Assembly (NCBI GenBank): GCA_022821495.1
Contig: JAJEDN010000012.1
Location: forward strand, 1 to 43,939
Length of the DNA: 43,939 bases
Direction: 5' to 3'
Source: Candidatus Poribacteria bacterium
GTDB taxonomy: Bacteria > Poribacteria > WGA-4E > WGA-3G
This document shows, in pieces, positions 25,256-34,028 of this stretch. Every line of letters starts with the position of its first letter. Positions within the stretch are counted from its first letter, which is position 1. Below the pieces are notes generated by a model that had not been told where the DNA came from, made no database searches, and saw only the letters and a program-made list of their open reading frames with translations. The position numbers were made by a program, and so were the translations under genes.

Positions 25256-26443
25256 TTATGCCAATGCATTTTTAATCCGATCTAACCCGCGATTGATTTC
25301 TGTTAATGAGGTGGCAAAAGAGAGTCGCAGATGGTTATCAGCACCGAATCCGTTGCCCGGCACAACGCCGACACCCGCCGAATTGAGAAGGTAATCGGTG
25401 ATATCCATCGAATCTTCAATCTTCTGTCCATCAATTGTTCTGCCATAATGTTCAGAGAAATCTGGGAAAATGTAGAACGCGCCTTGCGGTTTAACGTAAC
25501 TGACCCCATTGATCTCGTCAAAGCGTTGACAGATGACATCTCGGCGTTCTTCAAACGCTTTCCGCATCTCTTCAACAGCGTCTTGTGGTTCGTTAAGGGC
25601 AACGACAGCGGCTTTCTGCGCGATGGATGTCGGGTTTGAAGTGCTATGTGATTGGATACGCGACATCGCTGAGATTGCATCTTCGGGACCGGCAGTATAC
25701 CCAATCCGCCACCCTGTCATTGAGTAGGCTTTAGAGACACCGTTGACAACAAAGGTAATCGCTTTCGTCTCTTCGTTGAAGGAAGCCGGACTCTGATGCG
25801 TCGCACCGTCATAAAGCAGTGCCTCGTAAATTTCATCGGAAATAAGGTAGACCTGATGTTTGACGGCGAGTGCAGCAATCGCTTTCAGCGTGTCCAGATC
25901 GTAGGTGGTACCAGTGGGATTGCTCGGACTGTTAACGAGGATCGCCTTCGTCTTTGGGGTTATCGCTGCTTCGACCTGATCGGGTGCCATGCAGAAGTTT
26001 TGCACTGGTGTCGTTTCGATGACGCGTGGTACTGCGCCTGCGAGTTTAATCTGTTCTGGGTAGCTTACCCAATACGGCGCGGCAAAGATAACCTCGTCGC
26101 CCGGATCGCAGATCGCTTGCAAGATGTTATAGATGGTATGCTTGGCACCGCAAGAGACGATGACTTCCGAGGTTTGATAACTCAATCCGTTATCCCGTTT
26201 GAACTTCTCGGTGATTGCCTCGCGGAGTTCGGGGGTACCGGGGACAGGGGTGTACTTCGTGAACCCTGCATCGAGTGCAGCGATTGCGGCGGCTTTGATA
26301 TAATCCGGTGTATCAAAATCGGGTTCGCCTGCCCCGAATTTGACGACATCTACGCCATCAGCGATCAACGCGTTAATCTTCGCGGTGATCGCCAAAGTGG
26401 ATGATGGCGTTACGTTTTGACTCCGTTGTGATAATGAGATCAT
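25256..26443 (-). CDS. Class I pyridoxal-phosphate aminotransferase (aspartate aminotransferase type)
   Basis: 395 residues, fold type I. PLP landmarks: SPSNPTGTTYD with N175, ISDEIYEALLYDG with D203 and Y206, and the Schiff-base lysine K238 in VSKAYSMTGWRIGY. The length and the GEPDFDTP motif fit class Ib aspartate/prephenate aminotransferases, transferring the amino group between aspartate and 2-oxoglutarate; related branches act on other amino acids, so I leave the symbol blank. AAAGGAG precedes the ATG. Single gene, with the sulfatase 106 nt downstream in the same direction. Confidence 0.93.
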   Translation of the reverse strand: MISLSQRSQNVTPSSTLAITAKINALIADGVDVVKFGAGEPDFDTPDYIKAAAIAALDAGFTKYTPVPGTPELREAITEKFKRDNGLSYQTSEVIVSCGAKHTIYNILQAICDPGDEVIFAAPYWVSYPEQIKLAGAVPRVIETTPVQNFCMAPDQVEAAITPKTKAILVNSPSNPTGTTYDLDTLKAIAALAVKHQVYLISDEIYEALLYDGATHQSPASFNEETKAITFVVNGVSKAYSMTGWRIGYTAGPEDAISAMSRIQSHSTSNPTSIAQKAAVVALNEPQDAVEEMRKAFEERRDVICQRFDEINGVSYVKPQGAFYIFPDFSEHYGRTIDGQKIEDSMDITDYLLNSAGVGVVPGNGFGADNHLRLSFATSLTEINRGLDRIKNALA

Positions 26444-26543
26444 TTATTCTCCTTTGAAAATTGGTTTTTGCGTTTAATCATGATAGCAGTGTGAATTACG
26501 CTTGTCCAATGTTGTTTCTCTACTTTTTATTTTCTGAGGCTAT

Positions 26544-26855
26544 TCAAGAAATTTTAGTCTTTTTCATCAATTTCTTTCCTACCGCATCAAGAAGCACAAT
26601 ATCAGGTCTGCGACTATCTGCCCTCATTTGAATTTCACGTTCTGTCTCTATAGAAAACTCCCGAAATTCAGGTTTAGAGAAATAGTTGACAACTGCCTCT
26701 ACTACTATAGCTTCACGTGGTGCTTCCGAACGACAATCAGGGTACAATGTAAAGCGCGGATATCGCCGTTGATGCCGCGAGTGATAATGGCATAATACTG
26801 TTTCCAAGTCTCTCATAATATCTACGAAAGTTTGGGCAATTTTTGGACATAGCAC
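26544..26855 (-). pseudogene. Truncated PD-(D/E)XK nuclease-like ORF
   Basis: A 103-residue frame starting at a GTG that lies within a palindrome (26852-26868). The sequence ETEREIQMRADSRRPDIVLLD resembles the N-terminal core of a PD-(D/E)XK nuclease (the RPDIVLLD strand), but the frame ends soon after (KKLMKKTKIS) before any E-x-K motif, so it looks like a truncated fragment. I do not recognise the family with certainty. An intact short protein of unknown function is possible. Confidence 0.4.
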
Positions 26856-26962
26856 TCCGCTGGAGTGCCTTTACCGGAACTTCTTGCCTCTATAGACATA
26901 TTACGCCGCTGGCGTGAAGAAACTTCAACCTATTCAGCAGTCTCTTTGCTCCAGCGGAGCAA
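26852..26962. repeat. Three related palindromes with paired stem changes
   Basis: GCACTCC-GCT-GGAGTGC (26852-26868), ACGCC-GCT-GGCGT (26903-26915) and TTGCTCC-AGC-GGAGCAA (26946-26962). The stem bases differ between copies but stay complementary, and the 3-nt loop is GCT or its complement AGC. Confidence 0.65.
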
Positions 26963-27112
26963 TATTGTCTCGCAGGGAAAGTAGCAGTTAATCATAATTC
27001 CCGCGTCCTCCAGATAATCTTTCAATACAATCTCAATCTCGATACGATTCCCTTTAATAGAGAATAGAGAGCGTTCCGTGCAAGCAGGGATACGTATTTC
27101 TCTTACGCAGAT
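26930..27112 (-). pseudogene. Degenerate frame continuing past the stop of the downstream-read small ORF
   Basis: After the TGA of the gene at 27113-27460 the same frame stays open for 60 codons (REIRIPACTERSLFSIKGN..., ending SKETAE). It has no good start of its own. It could be a second gene with a lost start, or the tail of a once longer protein interrupted by the TGA. I do not recognise it. Confidence 0.3.
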
Positions 27113-27460
27113 TCAACTTCCATTTGATGCCAAAAGGTGTTTGAATTCATCAAGGCTACTTACCTGCAACACTGCGCGTCGCAAATCTTTGAGACGCTGC
27201 AACTCTTCAATGGATTCAAGCATCGGCTTTAATGTTTGCGCATCAATCTCGTCGAATTGAATCTCTAATGCCTCAAGAATACCTTCAATGGTACTTTCTC
27301 GTGCCCCTTGTTCAATGCCTTGTTCAATGCCTTGTTCAATGCCTTGTTCAATGCCTTGTTCAATGCCTTGCTGTAGGATGTATCGGTAAGTTGATGATTC
27401 TAACATAGGTCCCTCCAACAGATGGCGAATTTCGGCAGGATCGACGATCAAACCGCTCAA
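27113..27460 (-). CDS. Small GIEQ-repeat protein, resembling the tail of Rpn-family nucleases
   Basis: 115 residues: a short head (MSGLIVDPAEIRHLLEG), a run of GIEQ repeats (about 31-51) and a helical tail (TIEGILEALEIQFDEIDAQ...). Glu-Gln-Gly repeats followed by a helical region are typical of the C-terminus of Rpn/transposase-like PD-(D/E)XK proteins, but the nuclease domain is absent, so this may be a leftover or an independent small gene. It starts 22 nt after dnaJ-type gene and could be read as the end of that operon. Confidence 0.55.
   Translation of the reverse strand: MSGLIVDPAEIRHLLEGPMLESSTYRYILQQGIEQGIEQGIEQGIEQGIEQGARESTIEGILEALEIQFDEIDAQTLKPMLESIEELQRLKDLRRAVLQVSSLDEFKHLLASNGS
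27306..27365. repeat. 12-bp tandem repeat, five units
   Basis: CCTTGTTCAATG repeated five times without change, then a partial unit. It encodes GIEQ repeats on the minus strand. Because the unit is a multiple of three, copy-number change alters protein length but not frame. Confidence 0.9.
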
Positions 27461-27482
27461 AATCTATTGCTATATCAATAAA

Positions 27483-28358
27483 TTATAGGGTCTTATCGAG
27501 TTCTTTCAGTAGATTCCGCTGTTTTCGTGACAGCGATTTCGGAATTTCCACGACTAACCGTACCCGCAAATCACCTTTCCGTCCAGAGGCATCTGCTGCG
27601 CCTTGTCCGCGTAAGCGGAGTTGTTGCCCTGGTTGCGCACCTGCTGGGACTTTCAGATCTACATCACCTGTTAGCGTTTGGACTCGAATGGAACCGCCTA
27701 ATGCCGCTGTTGTCATAGAGATATTTGCATCTGTCAACAGATCGGCACCCTCACGTGTCAATGTCGGATGTGGCTGTATGGAGACTGTTACCAGTAGATC
27801 ACCAGAATTGCCAACACCAAGGGTTTCGCCGTGCCCACGAATGCGTAAGGTTTGCCCGTCTTGAATGCCGGATGGGATCGTGAGGGTAATACGTTTTCCT
27901 TCGACATTGACCTCCTGTTTACTCCCTAACACCGCATCCGCAAAAGGGATATTGAGGTTCATACGGATGTCGCGTCCACGGGTAGGCCCCGTTGTACGTC
28001 GCTGTCCGAATGCATCGCCAAATGCATCGTCGAATCTACCGAACCCACCGAATCCGCCGAACCCGCGCCCGAAAATATCGTCCAAGTTTATATGCGTGAA
28101 AATATCGTCCATAGTTCGGTAGCCTTCAAATCCCATCCCGTGGACACCCGCATGCCCACGGGTATCATAGACCCGTCGTTTATCGGGATCGGAGAGTACC
28201 GAATACGCGTTTGATGCCTCTTTGAACTTCTCTTCTGCTGCTTTGTCGCCAGGATTCTTGTCTGGATGATACTGGACTGCGAGTTTACGATAGGCTTTCT
28301 TGATTTCTTCAGGAGTAGCCCCTCGATCTACACCGAGGATTTCATAGTAGTCTCTCAT
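27483..28358 (-). CDS. DnaJ-type co-chaperone without zinc finger (CbpA-like)
   Basis: 291 residues. J domain with HPD at 31-33 ([12 protein letters not shown]), a G/F-rich linker ([16 protein letters not shown]) and the DnaJ C-terminal substrate-binding domains ([33 protein letters not shown]). The CxxCxGxG zinc-finger repeats of classical DnaJ are missing, so this is a type II/CbpA-like J protein that stimulates DnaK ATPase. It lies 35 nt after mtnK in the same direction. Confidence 0.93.
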   Translation of the reverse strand: MRDYYEILGVDRGATPEEIKKAYRKLAVQYHPDKNPGDKAAEEKFKEASNAYSVLSDPDKRRVYDTRGHAGVHGMGFEGYRTMDDIFTHINLDDIFGRGFGGFGGFGRFDDAFGDAFGQRRTTGPTRGRDIRMNLNIPFADAVLGSKQEVNVEGKRITLTIPSGIQDGQTLRIRGHGETLGVGNSGDLLVTVSIQPHPTLTREGADLLTDANISMTTAALGGSIRVQTLTGDVDLKVPAGAQPGQQLRLRGQGAADASGRKGDLRVRLVVEIPKSLSRKQRNLLKELDKTL

Positions 28359-28393
28359 AGTATTTTCTAAAGTCGGTAGGATGTATACTGATT

Positions 28394-29530
28394 TTACAGC
28401 ATCGCTATGACTGACGCGATATCAGGCAAAGATTGGTGCTGTTTGACAAGTGTTGTTCCGAATTGAAGAGCTGCCTTTTCTACGCTTATTTTTCGAGAAA
28501 TATCAACAATATTTTCTATATCTTTGACGTGTGCGGCACCGATGAGACGACGCAGCACTTCCAGTCCGGCAAATCCGATAGCATAGCGGAAAACATTTTG
28601 TAATGTCTCCGCTTTCAATCCGCTATCAGTTAATTTGAATTCGGCTGTATAGGTATACCATGTTTGCATAATCGCTGTCTTAAGTTCGGATTGCACATGC
28701 GAAGTATCTTGATGCGAAAAAAAGGACAAGAAGTAGTTCGCCCAATATAATCCGATGTCGAATCCAACGGGACCGTAAAAGGCAAATTCGGCATCAATAA
28801 CTTTGGCTGTATTGTCTTGAACGAGAACGCTGCCTGTATGTAGGTCTCCGTGGGTTACGCCTTGTTGTGCCGTTAGAAAAATGTGCTTGAGATGTGCCGT
28901 TTGCTGCAAAAAGTCTGTGTCTGCTTTTAACTGCTGAACATCGGGTTCCAATCCGGGCGTCCAGAAGTTTGTCTCATGTTCAGTGAACGGGAAAGTGAAC
29001 ACGTAATCGGCAGTTATCGACTGCATAGTCGTGTTCGCAAATTGCTGTCTATAGTGCTGTGCGGTTGCTTCTGGAACGTTATTGACATAGGTTTGGCTAT
29101 GTACGATACCCATAAACCGCCCGACCTGCTCGGCGACGGCGGTATCTACACTGCCAGAAATTAGATCATCCCTTAGCACGCTTGCGTCTCGAAGGTCCTC
29201 CATCGCTATGACTGCCCTCTCTTCATCAAAATCGTACTGTGCAGGCACGGTGCCGCTCACCAACTGATTGTAAATCTCAAGTGCGCGCGATTCATAAGTT
29301 AAGCGTTCTGTGGACAATGGGTAGTCGGGCCCTAATATTTTGATATAGGGCGGTGCGTGTTTCAAGACAAGCGAACGCTCTGGACGGGCTGCATCCGAGA
29401 CGCGGTAAACTGTATTGAGGTTCCCATCACCGATCTCTTCTATACGGAGTTGGGTTTCCGGTTTGAATATGCGGATTTCTTCATGTCGTCGATGCAGATA
29501 GTCCGGCAGCGTGGCAAGATTGAGTTCCAT
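28394..29530 (-). CDS. mtnK: S-methyl-5-thioribose kinase MtnK
   Basis: 378 residues of the aminoglycoside phosphotransferase/choline kinase superfamily. MtnK-specific features: [12 protein letters not shown] glycine loop (33-44), [14 protein letters not shown] catalytic loop and [15 protein letters not shown] metal-binding motif. It phosphorylates methylthioribose in methionine salvage from methylthioadenosine. No other mtn gene is in the window. It starts 15 nt after asd ends, suggesting co-transcription of two methionine/aspartate-family genes. Confidence 0.9.
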   Translation of the reverse strand: MELNLATLPDYLHRRHEEIRIFKPETQLRIEEIGDGNLNTVYRVSDAARPERSLVLKHAPPYIKILGPDYPLSTERLTYESRALEIYNQLVSGTVPAQYDFDEERAVIAMEDLRDASVLRDDLISGSVDTAVAEQVGRFMGIVHSQTYVNNVPEATAQHYRQQFANTTMQSITADYVFTFPFTEHETNFWTPGLEPDVQQLKADTDFLQQTAHLKHIFLTAQQGVTHGDLHTGSVLVQDNTAKVIDAEFAFYGPVGFDIGLYWANYFLSFFSHQDTSHVQSELKTAIMQTWYTYTAEFKLTDSGLKAETLQNVFRYAIGFAGLEVLRRLIGAAHVKDIENIVDISRKISVEKAALQFGTTLVKQHQSLPDIASVIAML

Positions 29531-29545
29531 ATATTCTTAGCAGCG

Positions 29546-30544
29546 TTACAGCAGGTTTTCGGCTATCTGGATAGCATTCAAGGCAGCACCTTTGCGGAGG
29601 TTATCCGCAACGACCCAGAGATTCAAACCGTTTTCTATGGATGCATCATCTCGAATCCGGCCTACGTAAACGTCATCTTTACCAGCGACATCAACAGCGA
29701 GCGGATACTCCTGATTGCTCGGGTCGTCCAGAAGTTTTATACCTGGTGCATTCGCGAGACACTCTCTGGCTTCTGCTGCGGTGAGTTTCTTGTGTGTTTC
29801 AACGTTTATTGATTCGGAATGTGCGAAAAAGACTGGAACTCGAACGGTTGTTGCAGAAACACCAATTGTATCGTCTTTGAGTATTTTCCGTGTCTCATTG
29901 ATCATTTTGACTTCTTCTTCGTTATCGCCACTGTCTAAGAAGGGCCAATCAAATGCGACATTGAATGCCATCTGGTGCGGGAATTTATCTAAAGTGACTG
30001 GTTTCCCTTCAAGGGCTTCGGTGGTTTGTTGGACGAGTTCCATGACGGCACGTCCACTCTTACCAGAGACACTTTGATAAGTGGAAACAACGATCCGTTT
30101 GATGCCAGCGGCATCGTAAATCGGTTTAAGTGCCACCATCATTTGGATAGTAGAGCAATTGGGGTTAGCAATGAGCCCATTGTGGGTACGGGCAGCGTCC
30201 ATATTGACTTCCGGGACGACTAACGGTGTCGTCTCGTCCATACGGAATGCACTGGTATTATCAATGACAAGCGCGCCTTTTTCTACAGCTGTAGGGATGA
30301 ATTCGCGGCTGACGGATGCACCTGCTGATGAAAACACGACATCCACATCTTCAAACGAGTCGTGTGTTAATTCCTCGATGACAATGGGGTCATTTTTAAA
30401 TGACAGAATTTCACCTGCAGAGCGGTGCGATGCCAGAAGTTTCAGGGAGGCAGCAGGAAACGATCGCTCTTCGAGAAGCTGCAACATTGTATTGCCAACA
30501 GCACCTGTCGCGCCGACAACCGCTACACGATAACTCTCACGCAT
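29546..30544 (-). CDS. asd: Aspartate-semialdehyde dehydrogenase
   Basis: 332 residues: NADP-binding GATGAVG (11-17), catalytic C130 in ANPNCSTIQ, VSTYQSVSGKSGRAVMEL and the active-site His in the C-terminal RVPVFFAHSESINVE. It reduces aspartyl phosphate to aspartate semialdehyde, the branch point for lysine/diaminopimelate, threonine and methionine. It leads the asd-mtnK-dnaJ-type run. Residues 45-52 (ILSFKNDP) resemble the translated 24-bp repeat, but homologues carry TFKG-like residues there, so this may be coincidence. Confidence 0.95.
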   Translation of the reverse strand: MRESYRVAVVGATGAVGNTMLQLLEERSFPAASLKLLASHRSAGEILSFKNDPIVIEELTHDSFEDVDVVFSSAGASVSREFIPTAVEKGALVIDNTSAFRMDETTPLVVPEVNMDAARTHNGLIANPNCSTIQMMVALKPIYDAAGIKRIVVSTYQSVSGKSGRAVMELVQQTTEALEGKPVTLDKFPHQMAFNVAFDWPFLDSGDNEEEVKMINETRKILKDDTIGVSATTVRVPVFFAHSESINVETHKKLTAAEARECLANAPGIKLLDDPSNQEYPLAVDVAGKDDVYVGRIRDDASIENGLNLWVVADNLRKGAALNAIQIAENLL

Positions 30545-30690
30545 TTCTGATATTTTCCTCTATTCTGCTATTCAAGCAGAATCGTTGTAAGATTTAATTT
30601 ATAATTTTACCACAAATATGCCCTTTAAAGCAAATATTTCGGTAGAACCTGACATGATGCGTAAAAAATTCGCTATTTTACAAGAAATAC

Positions 30691-30719
30691 TTGACAAATT
30701 GCCTGATATATGGTATTAA
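30691..30719 (+). promoter_or_regulatory. Promoter-like sequence before the TnpB remnant
   Basis: TTGACA (30691-30696), 17-nt spacer, TATTAA (30714-30719, four of six matches to TATAAT). It points into the remnant and its right-end RNA. Confidence 0.55.
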
Positions 30720-30734
30720 TTTTAACACTATTCC

Positions 30735-31067
30735 GTCAAATCCGCATGCTTTAGCGTGAGGGATGTAGACGGAACCAACACCGTCAAATCATCAATATGT
30801 GCGGGGTAACACAAACTGCCCAGCGAAAGTGGATTAGAACCCATCGCTATAACACTAAAGTTGGAGGATAGCGTCCTTATCAAGCCAATGCGGTAAAATG
30901 CAGACTGGAATGCGTGAGCGGGTATGCGGAAAACCGTATCCCCCGAAGTCTACGGACTTGCCGCGCGGCGTGCATGGTAGAAAGTGCAGCTGTAAAATGG
31001 GTGGAAACAGAGCCAACCCACGACGTTAGCGGAAAATAGATCAAAACGGGCAGGCTTAGCTGCCCGA
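30735..31067 (+). pseudogene. Decayed IS200/IS605-family TnpB remnant
   Basis: One frame from about 30771 reads through to KRAGLAA at 31044-31064 in the same phase as the intact tnpB tail at the window's right edge, but is broken by several in-frame stops (for example the TAA after AIC-AG, and TAG after RRAW). At nucleotide level CAAAACGGGCAGGCTTAGCTGCC matches the intact tail, whereas the HHDRDVNAA codons are lost. The upstream part shows no clear TnpB homology, so the left limit is approximate. No functional nuclease can be made. Confidence 0.6.
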
Positions 31068-31153
31068 AGTGGAGCGGTCGTAAGACGGTGGACTCTTAGA
31101 GAGAACCGCAAACTGTGAGGAAACACAAGCCCCAACCTTTGGGTTGTGGGTAC
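31068..31153 (+). ncRNA. TnpB-associated right-end (omega/re) RNA scaffold, orphan copy
   Basis: 86 nt matching the right-edge copy (43785-43869, minus) with about ten differences and one single-base gap. Both end in the hairpin CCCCAACC...GGTTGTGGG followed by TAC. In IS200/IS605 elements the 3' end of tnpB and the right end make the guide scaffold, and host DNA just beyond provides the guide; here that would be TATGGCTAATTTTGGGTGAT from 31154. Transcription is inferred from the promoter at 30691, not shown. Confidence 0.6.
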
Positions 31154-31197
31154 TATGGCTAATTTTGGGTGATTTTTAGCATTAGTTCAGATTTTTC

Positions 31198-31226
31198 TTG
31201 ACATATCTATATCTGTATAGTATAAT
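31198..31226 (+). promoter_or_regulatory. Consensus sigma-70 promoter of the HU gene
   Basis: TTGACA (31198-31203), 17-nt spacer, TATAAT (31221-31226), perfect at both hexamers. Transcription from about 31233 would leave a 5' untranslated region of about 118 nt before ATG 31351, with GAGGAAC as ribosome binding site. Confidence 0.85.
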
Positions 31227-31350
31227 ATAATTACTATTAGTTTTTTGTTAAATCCATTTTGAGTCTGATGGGCGAGAACCTTGGTTTCCGAATTGTGTCG
31301 GAAATCTCAGTGTTTTCGGATTCGGGCTACAAATTAGAGGAACATTTGAC

Positions 31351-31632
31351 ATGGCAAAATTAATGAAAGGCGATGTGGTTGACAGTATCGTTGAACAAAC
31401 GGGGCTTAGCAAGAAAGATGCAAACGCCGCTGTTGATGCTTTTTCTGCGACTATCTGTGCAGCTTTGGGTAAAGGCGACTCTGTTGGGCTAATCGGTTTT
31501 GGCACATTTGAAGCCAAGGAACGCCCAGCGCGTACAGGACGCAATCCGCAGACGGGCGCGCCACTTCAAATTCCGGCGAAGACAGTCCCTGTCTTTAAAG
31601 CTGGTAAGAAACTTCGCGACGCTACTGGCTAA
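31351..31632 (+). CDS. HU-family DNA-binding protein
   Basis: 93 residues, full length for HU/IHF. The signature GFGTFEAKERPARTGRNPQTGAPLQIPA (about 50-77) covers the beta arms with the intercalating proline region; VPVFKAGKKLRDAT closes the fold. HU bends and compacts DNA as a dimer and serves recombination and replication. Monocistronic: a perfect promoter lies upstream, a strong terminator downstream, which fits high expression. Confidence 0.95.
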   Translation: MAKLMKGDVVDSIVEQTGLSKKDANAAVDAFSATICAALGKGDSVGLIGFGTFEAKERPARTGRNPQTGAPLQIPAKTVPVFKAGKKLRDATG

Positions 31633-31658
31633 ATTGGTAGTGCTTTCGTTCAGTTTCT

Positions 31659-31715
31659 GGAAAAGCCGCCGGGCTGTACCTCGTTTCTAAATTAGAGGAC
31701 AGCAGCGGCTTTTCC
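31659..31715 (+). terminator. Strong hairpin terminator after HU
   Basis: GGAAAAGCCGC and GCGGCTTTTCC form a perfect 11-bp outer stem, continued by GCTGTACCTC/GAGGACAGC with one bulge. The A-tract/T-tract layout would let it act in both directions. Confidence 0.85.
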
Positions 31716-31921
31716 ATGTTACGCCTATTGGTAAAAGTCTCTGTGAGTTTCTTCCAGATTGGCTACCTTTACAATATATTCTGACATTATGCTATCATCT
31801 GCAGTTATTGAGACAATTACGATCCGTATTGCTTGTAGGTGCTCTTTCCTTCTTGATCCGTATCTCTTCTGTGCACGCTTTCTGAGCGCGTTGGTTAAAA
31901 ACTGATGTCAGGAGACTCATC

Positions 31922-32980
31922 ATGTTAATCCGAACGAGAGCGCCAGTCCGCATTGACTTCGCCGGCGGCTGGAGCGATGTCGCCCTCTTTACCGAACATT
32001 CAAAAGGGCTTGTCGTTAATGGGGCTATCAACCGATACGCTTACGCGACCCTCCGTTGTGAGCGCCAGATAATACGGGATGATTCCGTTGAACTTCAACG
32101 GGTTTTAGATAAAAGTATACGTATCTACTCTGCGGATTTCGACACTTTTATCGAAGCAGACGATGTGCGCCAGCTCGAGTATGACGGGAACATCGACTTG
32201 GTGAAAGCCGCTGTGCGGCGGATGTCGATACAGATCGGAGGCTTCGACCTGATTACGCAGTCCACAGCACCACCGGGTAGCGGATTAGGGACTTCGGCAT
32301 CAATGGGTGTGGCGCTCGTCGGTGCGCTTGGCGCGCTTAAAGAGGCGACCTATCTTCCATACGAGTATGCTGAACTCGCGAGCACTATCGAACGTCATGA
32401 ACTCGGAATACTCGGCGGAAAACAGGACCATTACGCAAGCGCGATAGGTGGAATCCACTTTATGGAGTTTCAGGGCGAAGAGGTGAAAACCTCGCCATTG
32501 AGATTTCCGGCATCCATCCGTTACGAACTTGAAAAGAATCTTGTCCTCTGTTATACCGGAAAATCTCGACTTTCTGGTAATATCCATCAAAATGTTACCG
32601 ATGCCTATAAAAGTGGTAAACCGAGTGTGCGTGAAGCATTAGAGAGCCTCAAATCGACTGCCGAAGCAACGAAGACGGCACTAATGCGTGGTCGCCTGAC
32701 TGAATTTGGTGAGCTCCTCACCGAAAATTGGCACAACCAGAAAAAGTTGCATCCCTCTGTTACAAATGAACAGATCGAATCTCTCTTCAAGATTGCAATG
32801 GCTCACGGCGCGATTGGGGGGAAAGCTTGTGGGGCAGGTGGTGGTGGATGTCTCTTGTTTTACTGCGAACCGACACGTGAACACAACGTTCGTCAGAAAC
32901 TCGAAGATGCTGGTGCGCGGGTTATTGATGTCAACTTTGATTTCGATGGACTTCAAATGTGGAAAGTTTCAAACGATTAA
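31922..32980 (+). CDS. GHMP-family sugar kinase (heptose-7-phosphate kinase HddA-like)
   Basis: 352 residues. GHMP motifs: RAPVRIDFAGGWSD (6-19), PPGSGLGTSASMG (about 117-129, phosphate loop) and the C-terminal KACGAGGGGCLLFY. The FAGGWSD opening and length fit D-glycero-D-manno-heptose-7-phosphate kinase or fucokinase-like members, feeding a nucleotide-activated sugar for surface glycans. UDP-glucose dehydrogenase 1.7 kb downstream on the same strand is consistent with that. First gene of a tight run: MoxR starts 9 nt later. Confidence 0.88.
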   Translation: MLIRTRAPVRIDFAGGWSDVALFTEHSKGLVVNGAINRYAYATLRCERQIIRDDSVELQRVLDKSIRIYSADFDTFIEADDVRQLEYDGNIDLVKAAVRRMSIQIGGFDLITQSTAPPGSGLGTSASMGVALVGALGALKEATYLPYEYAELASTIERHELGILGGKQDHYASAIGGIHFMEFQGEEVKTSPLRFPASIRYELEKNLVLCYTGKSRLSGNIHQNVTDAYKSGKPSVREALESLKSTAEATKTALMRGRLTEFGELLTENWHNQKKLHPSVTNEQIESLFKIAMAHGAIGGKACGAGGGGCLLFYCEPTREHNVRQKLEDAGARVIDVNFDFDGLQMWKVSND

Positions 32981-32988
32981 ATTAAAAT

Positions 32989-34008
32989 ATGGAAAATAAT
33001 ACACAGACCTCGCAAGTCACCACTGATATGGAAGCGGCTGAAACTCTGAAAACGGCAAAAGAAAATATTTTAGAGGAACTTAAAAAGCGGATTATCGGAC
33101 AAAACGAGGTAATAGAACAACTCCTCATTGCACTTTTCTCACAGGGACATTGTTTACTGGTAGGTGTACCGGGGTTAGCGAAGACGCTCCTAATTAGTAC
33201 GTTTGCCCAGATTCTCGAACTCCCTTTCAACCGCATCCAATTTACGCCGGACCTGATGCCATCTGACATCATCGGGACCGATATTATTGAGGATGGTGAG
33301 GCTGGAAAACGGGCCTTCCGTTTTATTAAGGGACCGGTATTTGCGAATATTGTTCTCGCTGATGAGATCAACCGAACGCCCCCTAAAACACAAGCCGCGC
33401 TCCTACAAGCTATGCAGGAATACAAGGTCACCGCAGGTGGTAGAACATACGATTTGGAACGTCCTTTTTTTGTATTAGCGACGCAGAACCCCATTGAGCA
33501 AGAAGGGACATATCCTCTACCTGAAGCGCAACTTGATCGGTTTATGTTCCATATCACAATTGATTATCCTGATAAAGATGCCGAAAAAGAGATCGTAATG
33601 ACGACAACTGCTGCTTATGAACCAGAGATAAAAGCCGTTATCACCGGCGAGGAAGTGCTACAAATACAACAGACAGTCCGAAAAGTCCCGATTGCGGAGG
33701 CGGTTGTGGACTACGCTGTAGAATTGAACCGTCAGACGCGTCCGACTGCGGAGGCGCTTGATTTTATCCAAGATTGGGTGCAATGGGGGGCAGGACCGAG
33801 AGCATCGCAATATCTTGTGCTCGGTGCAAAGGCGCGTGCGATTCTCCATGGACGCTATCATGTCGCTTATGAAGATATCAAAGCTGTTGCTGTACCCGTC
33901 CTACGCCACCGGATTTTGACGAACTTCAACGCGGAAGCCGATGGTATTACAAGCTTGGATATTATCAATAGACTGTTGGAGAAGGTTGAACCACCGGCGG
34001 TGCAATAG
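32989..34008 (+). CDS. MoxR-family AAA+ ATPase
   Basis: 339 residues. Walker A GVPGLAKT (59-66), Walker B NIVLADEINRTPPKTQAALLQAMQE, sensor 1 FVLATQNPIEQEGTYPLPEAQLDRF. MoxR ATPases act as chaperones for metal-cofactor or envelope complexes, usually with a DUF58/vWA protein encoded next door. The DUF58 protein is at 19027-19929 instead; in this operon the neighbours are a sugar kinase and a small-ORF/nucleotidyltransferase pair. Confidence 0.93.
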   Translation: MENNTQTSQVTTDMEAAETLKTAKENILEELKKRIIGQNEVIEQLLIALFSQGHCLLVGVPGLAKTLLISTFAQILELPFNRIQFTPDLMPSDIIGTDIIEDGEAGKRAFRFIKGPVFANIVLADEINRTPPKTQAALLQAMQEYKVTAGGRTYDLERPFFVLATQNPIEQEGTYPLPEAQLDRFMFHITIDYPDKDAEKEIVMTTTAAYEPEIKAVITGEEVLQIQQTVRKVPIAEAVVDYAVELNRQTRPTAEALDFIQDWVQWGAGPRASQYLVLGAKARAILHGRYHVAYEDIKAVAVPVLRHRILTNFNAEADGITSLDIINRLLEKVEPPAVQ

Positions 34009-34028
34009 GTAGATGGGGTATAAAAACA

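Noticed and set aside
30395..30418. Possible further 24-bp unit inside asd (TTTAAATGACAGAATTTC)
   Set aside because: It differs at about seven positions from consensus, and aspartate-semialdehyde dehydrogenases normally have TFKG-like residues at this place, so it can be ordinary coding sequence.
30790..30965. Group II intron-like fragment (GTGCGGGG opening; a hairpin with GCGGAAAACCG)
   Set aside because: The hairpin does not match the 34-nt domain V pattern and the region shares phase and downstream sequence with a tnpB tail; a decayed IS605-type element explains it better.
31068..31153. Plus-strand end of the TnpB remnant as a CRISPR repeat or riboswitch
   Set aside because: Only two copies exist, 12 kb apart, each attached to tnpB-like sequence at the right end; there are no repeat-spacer arrays.
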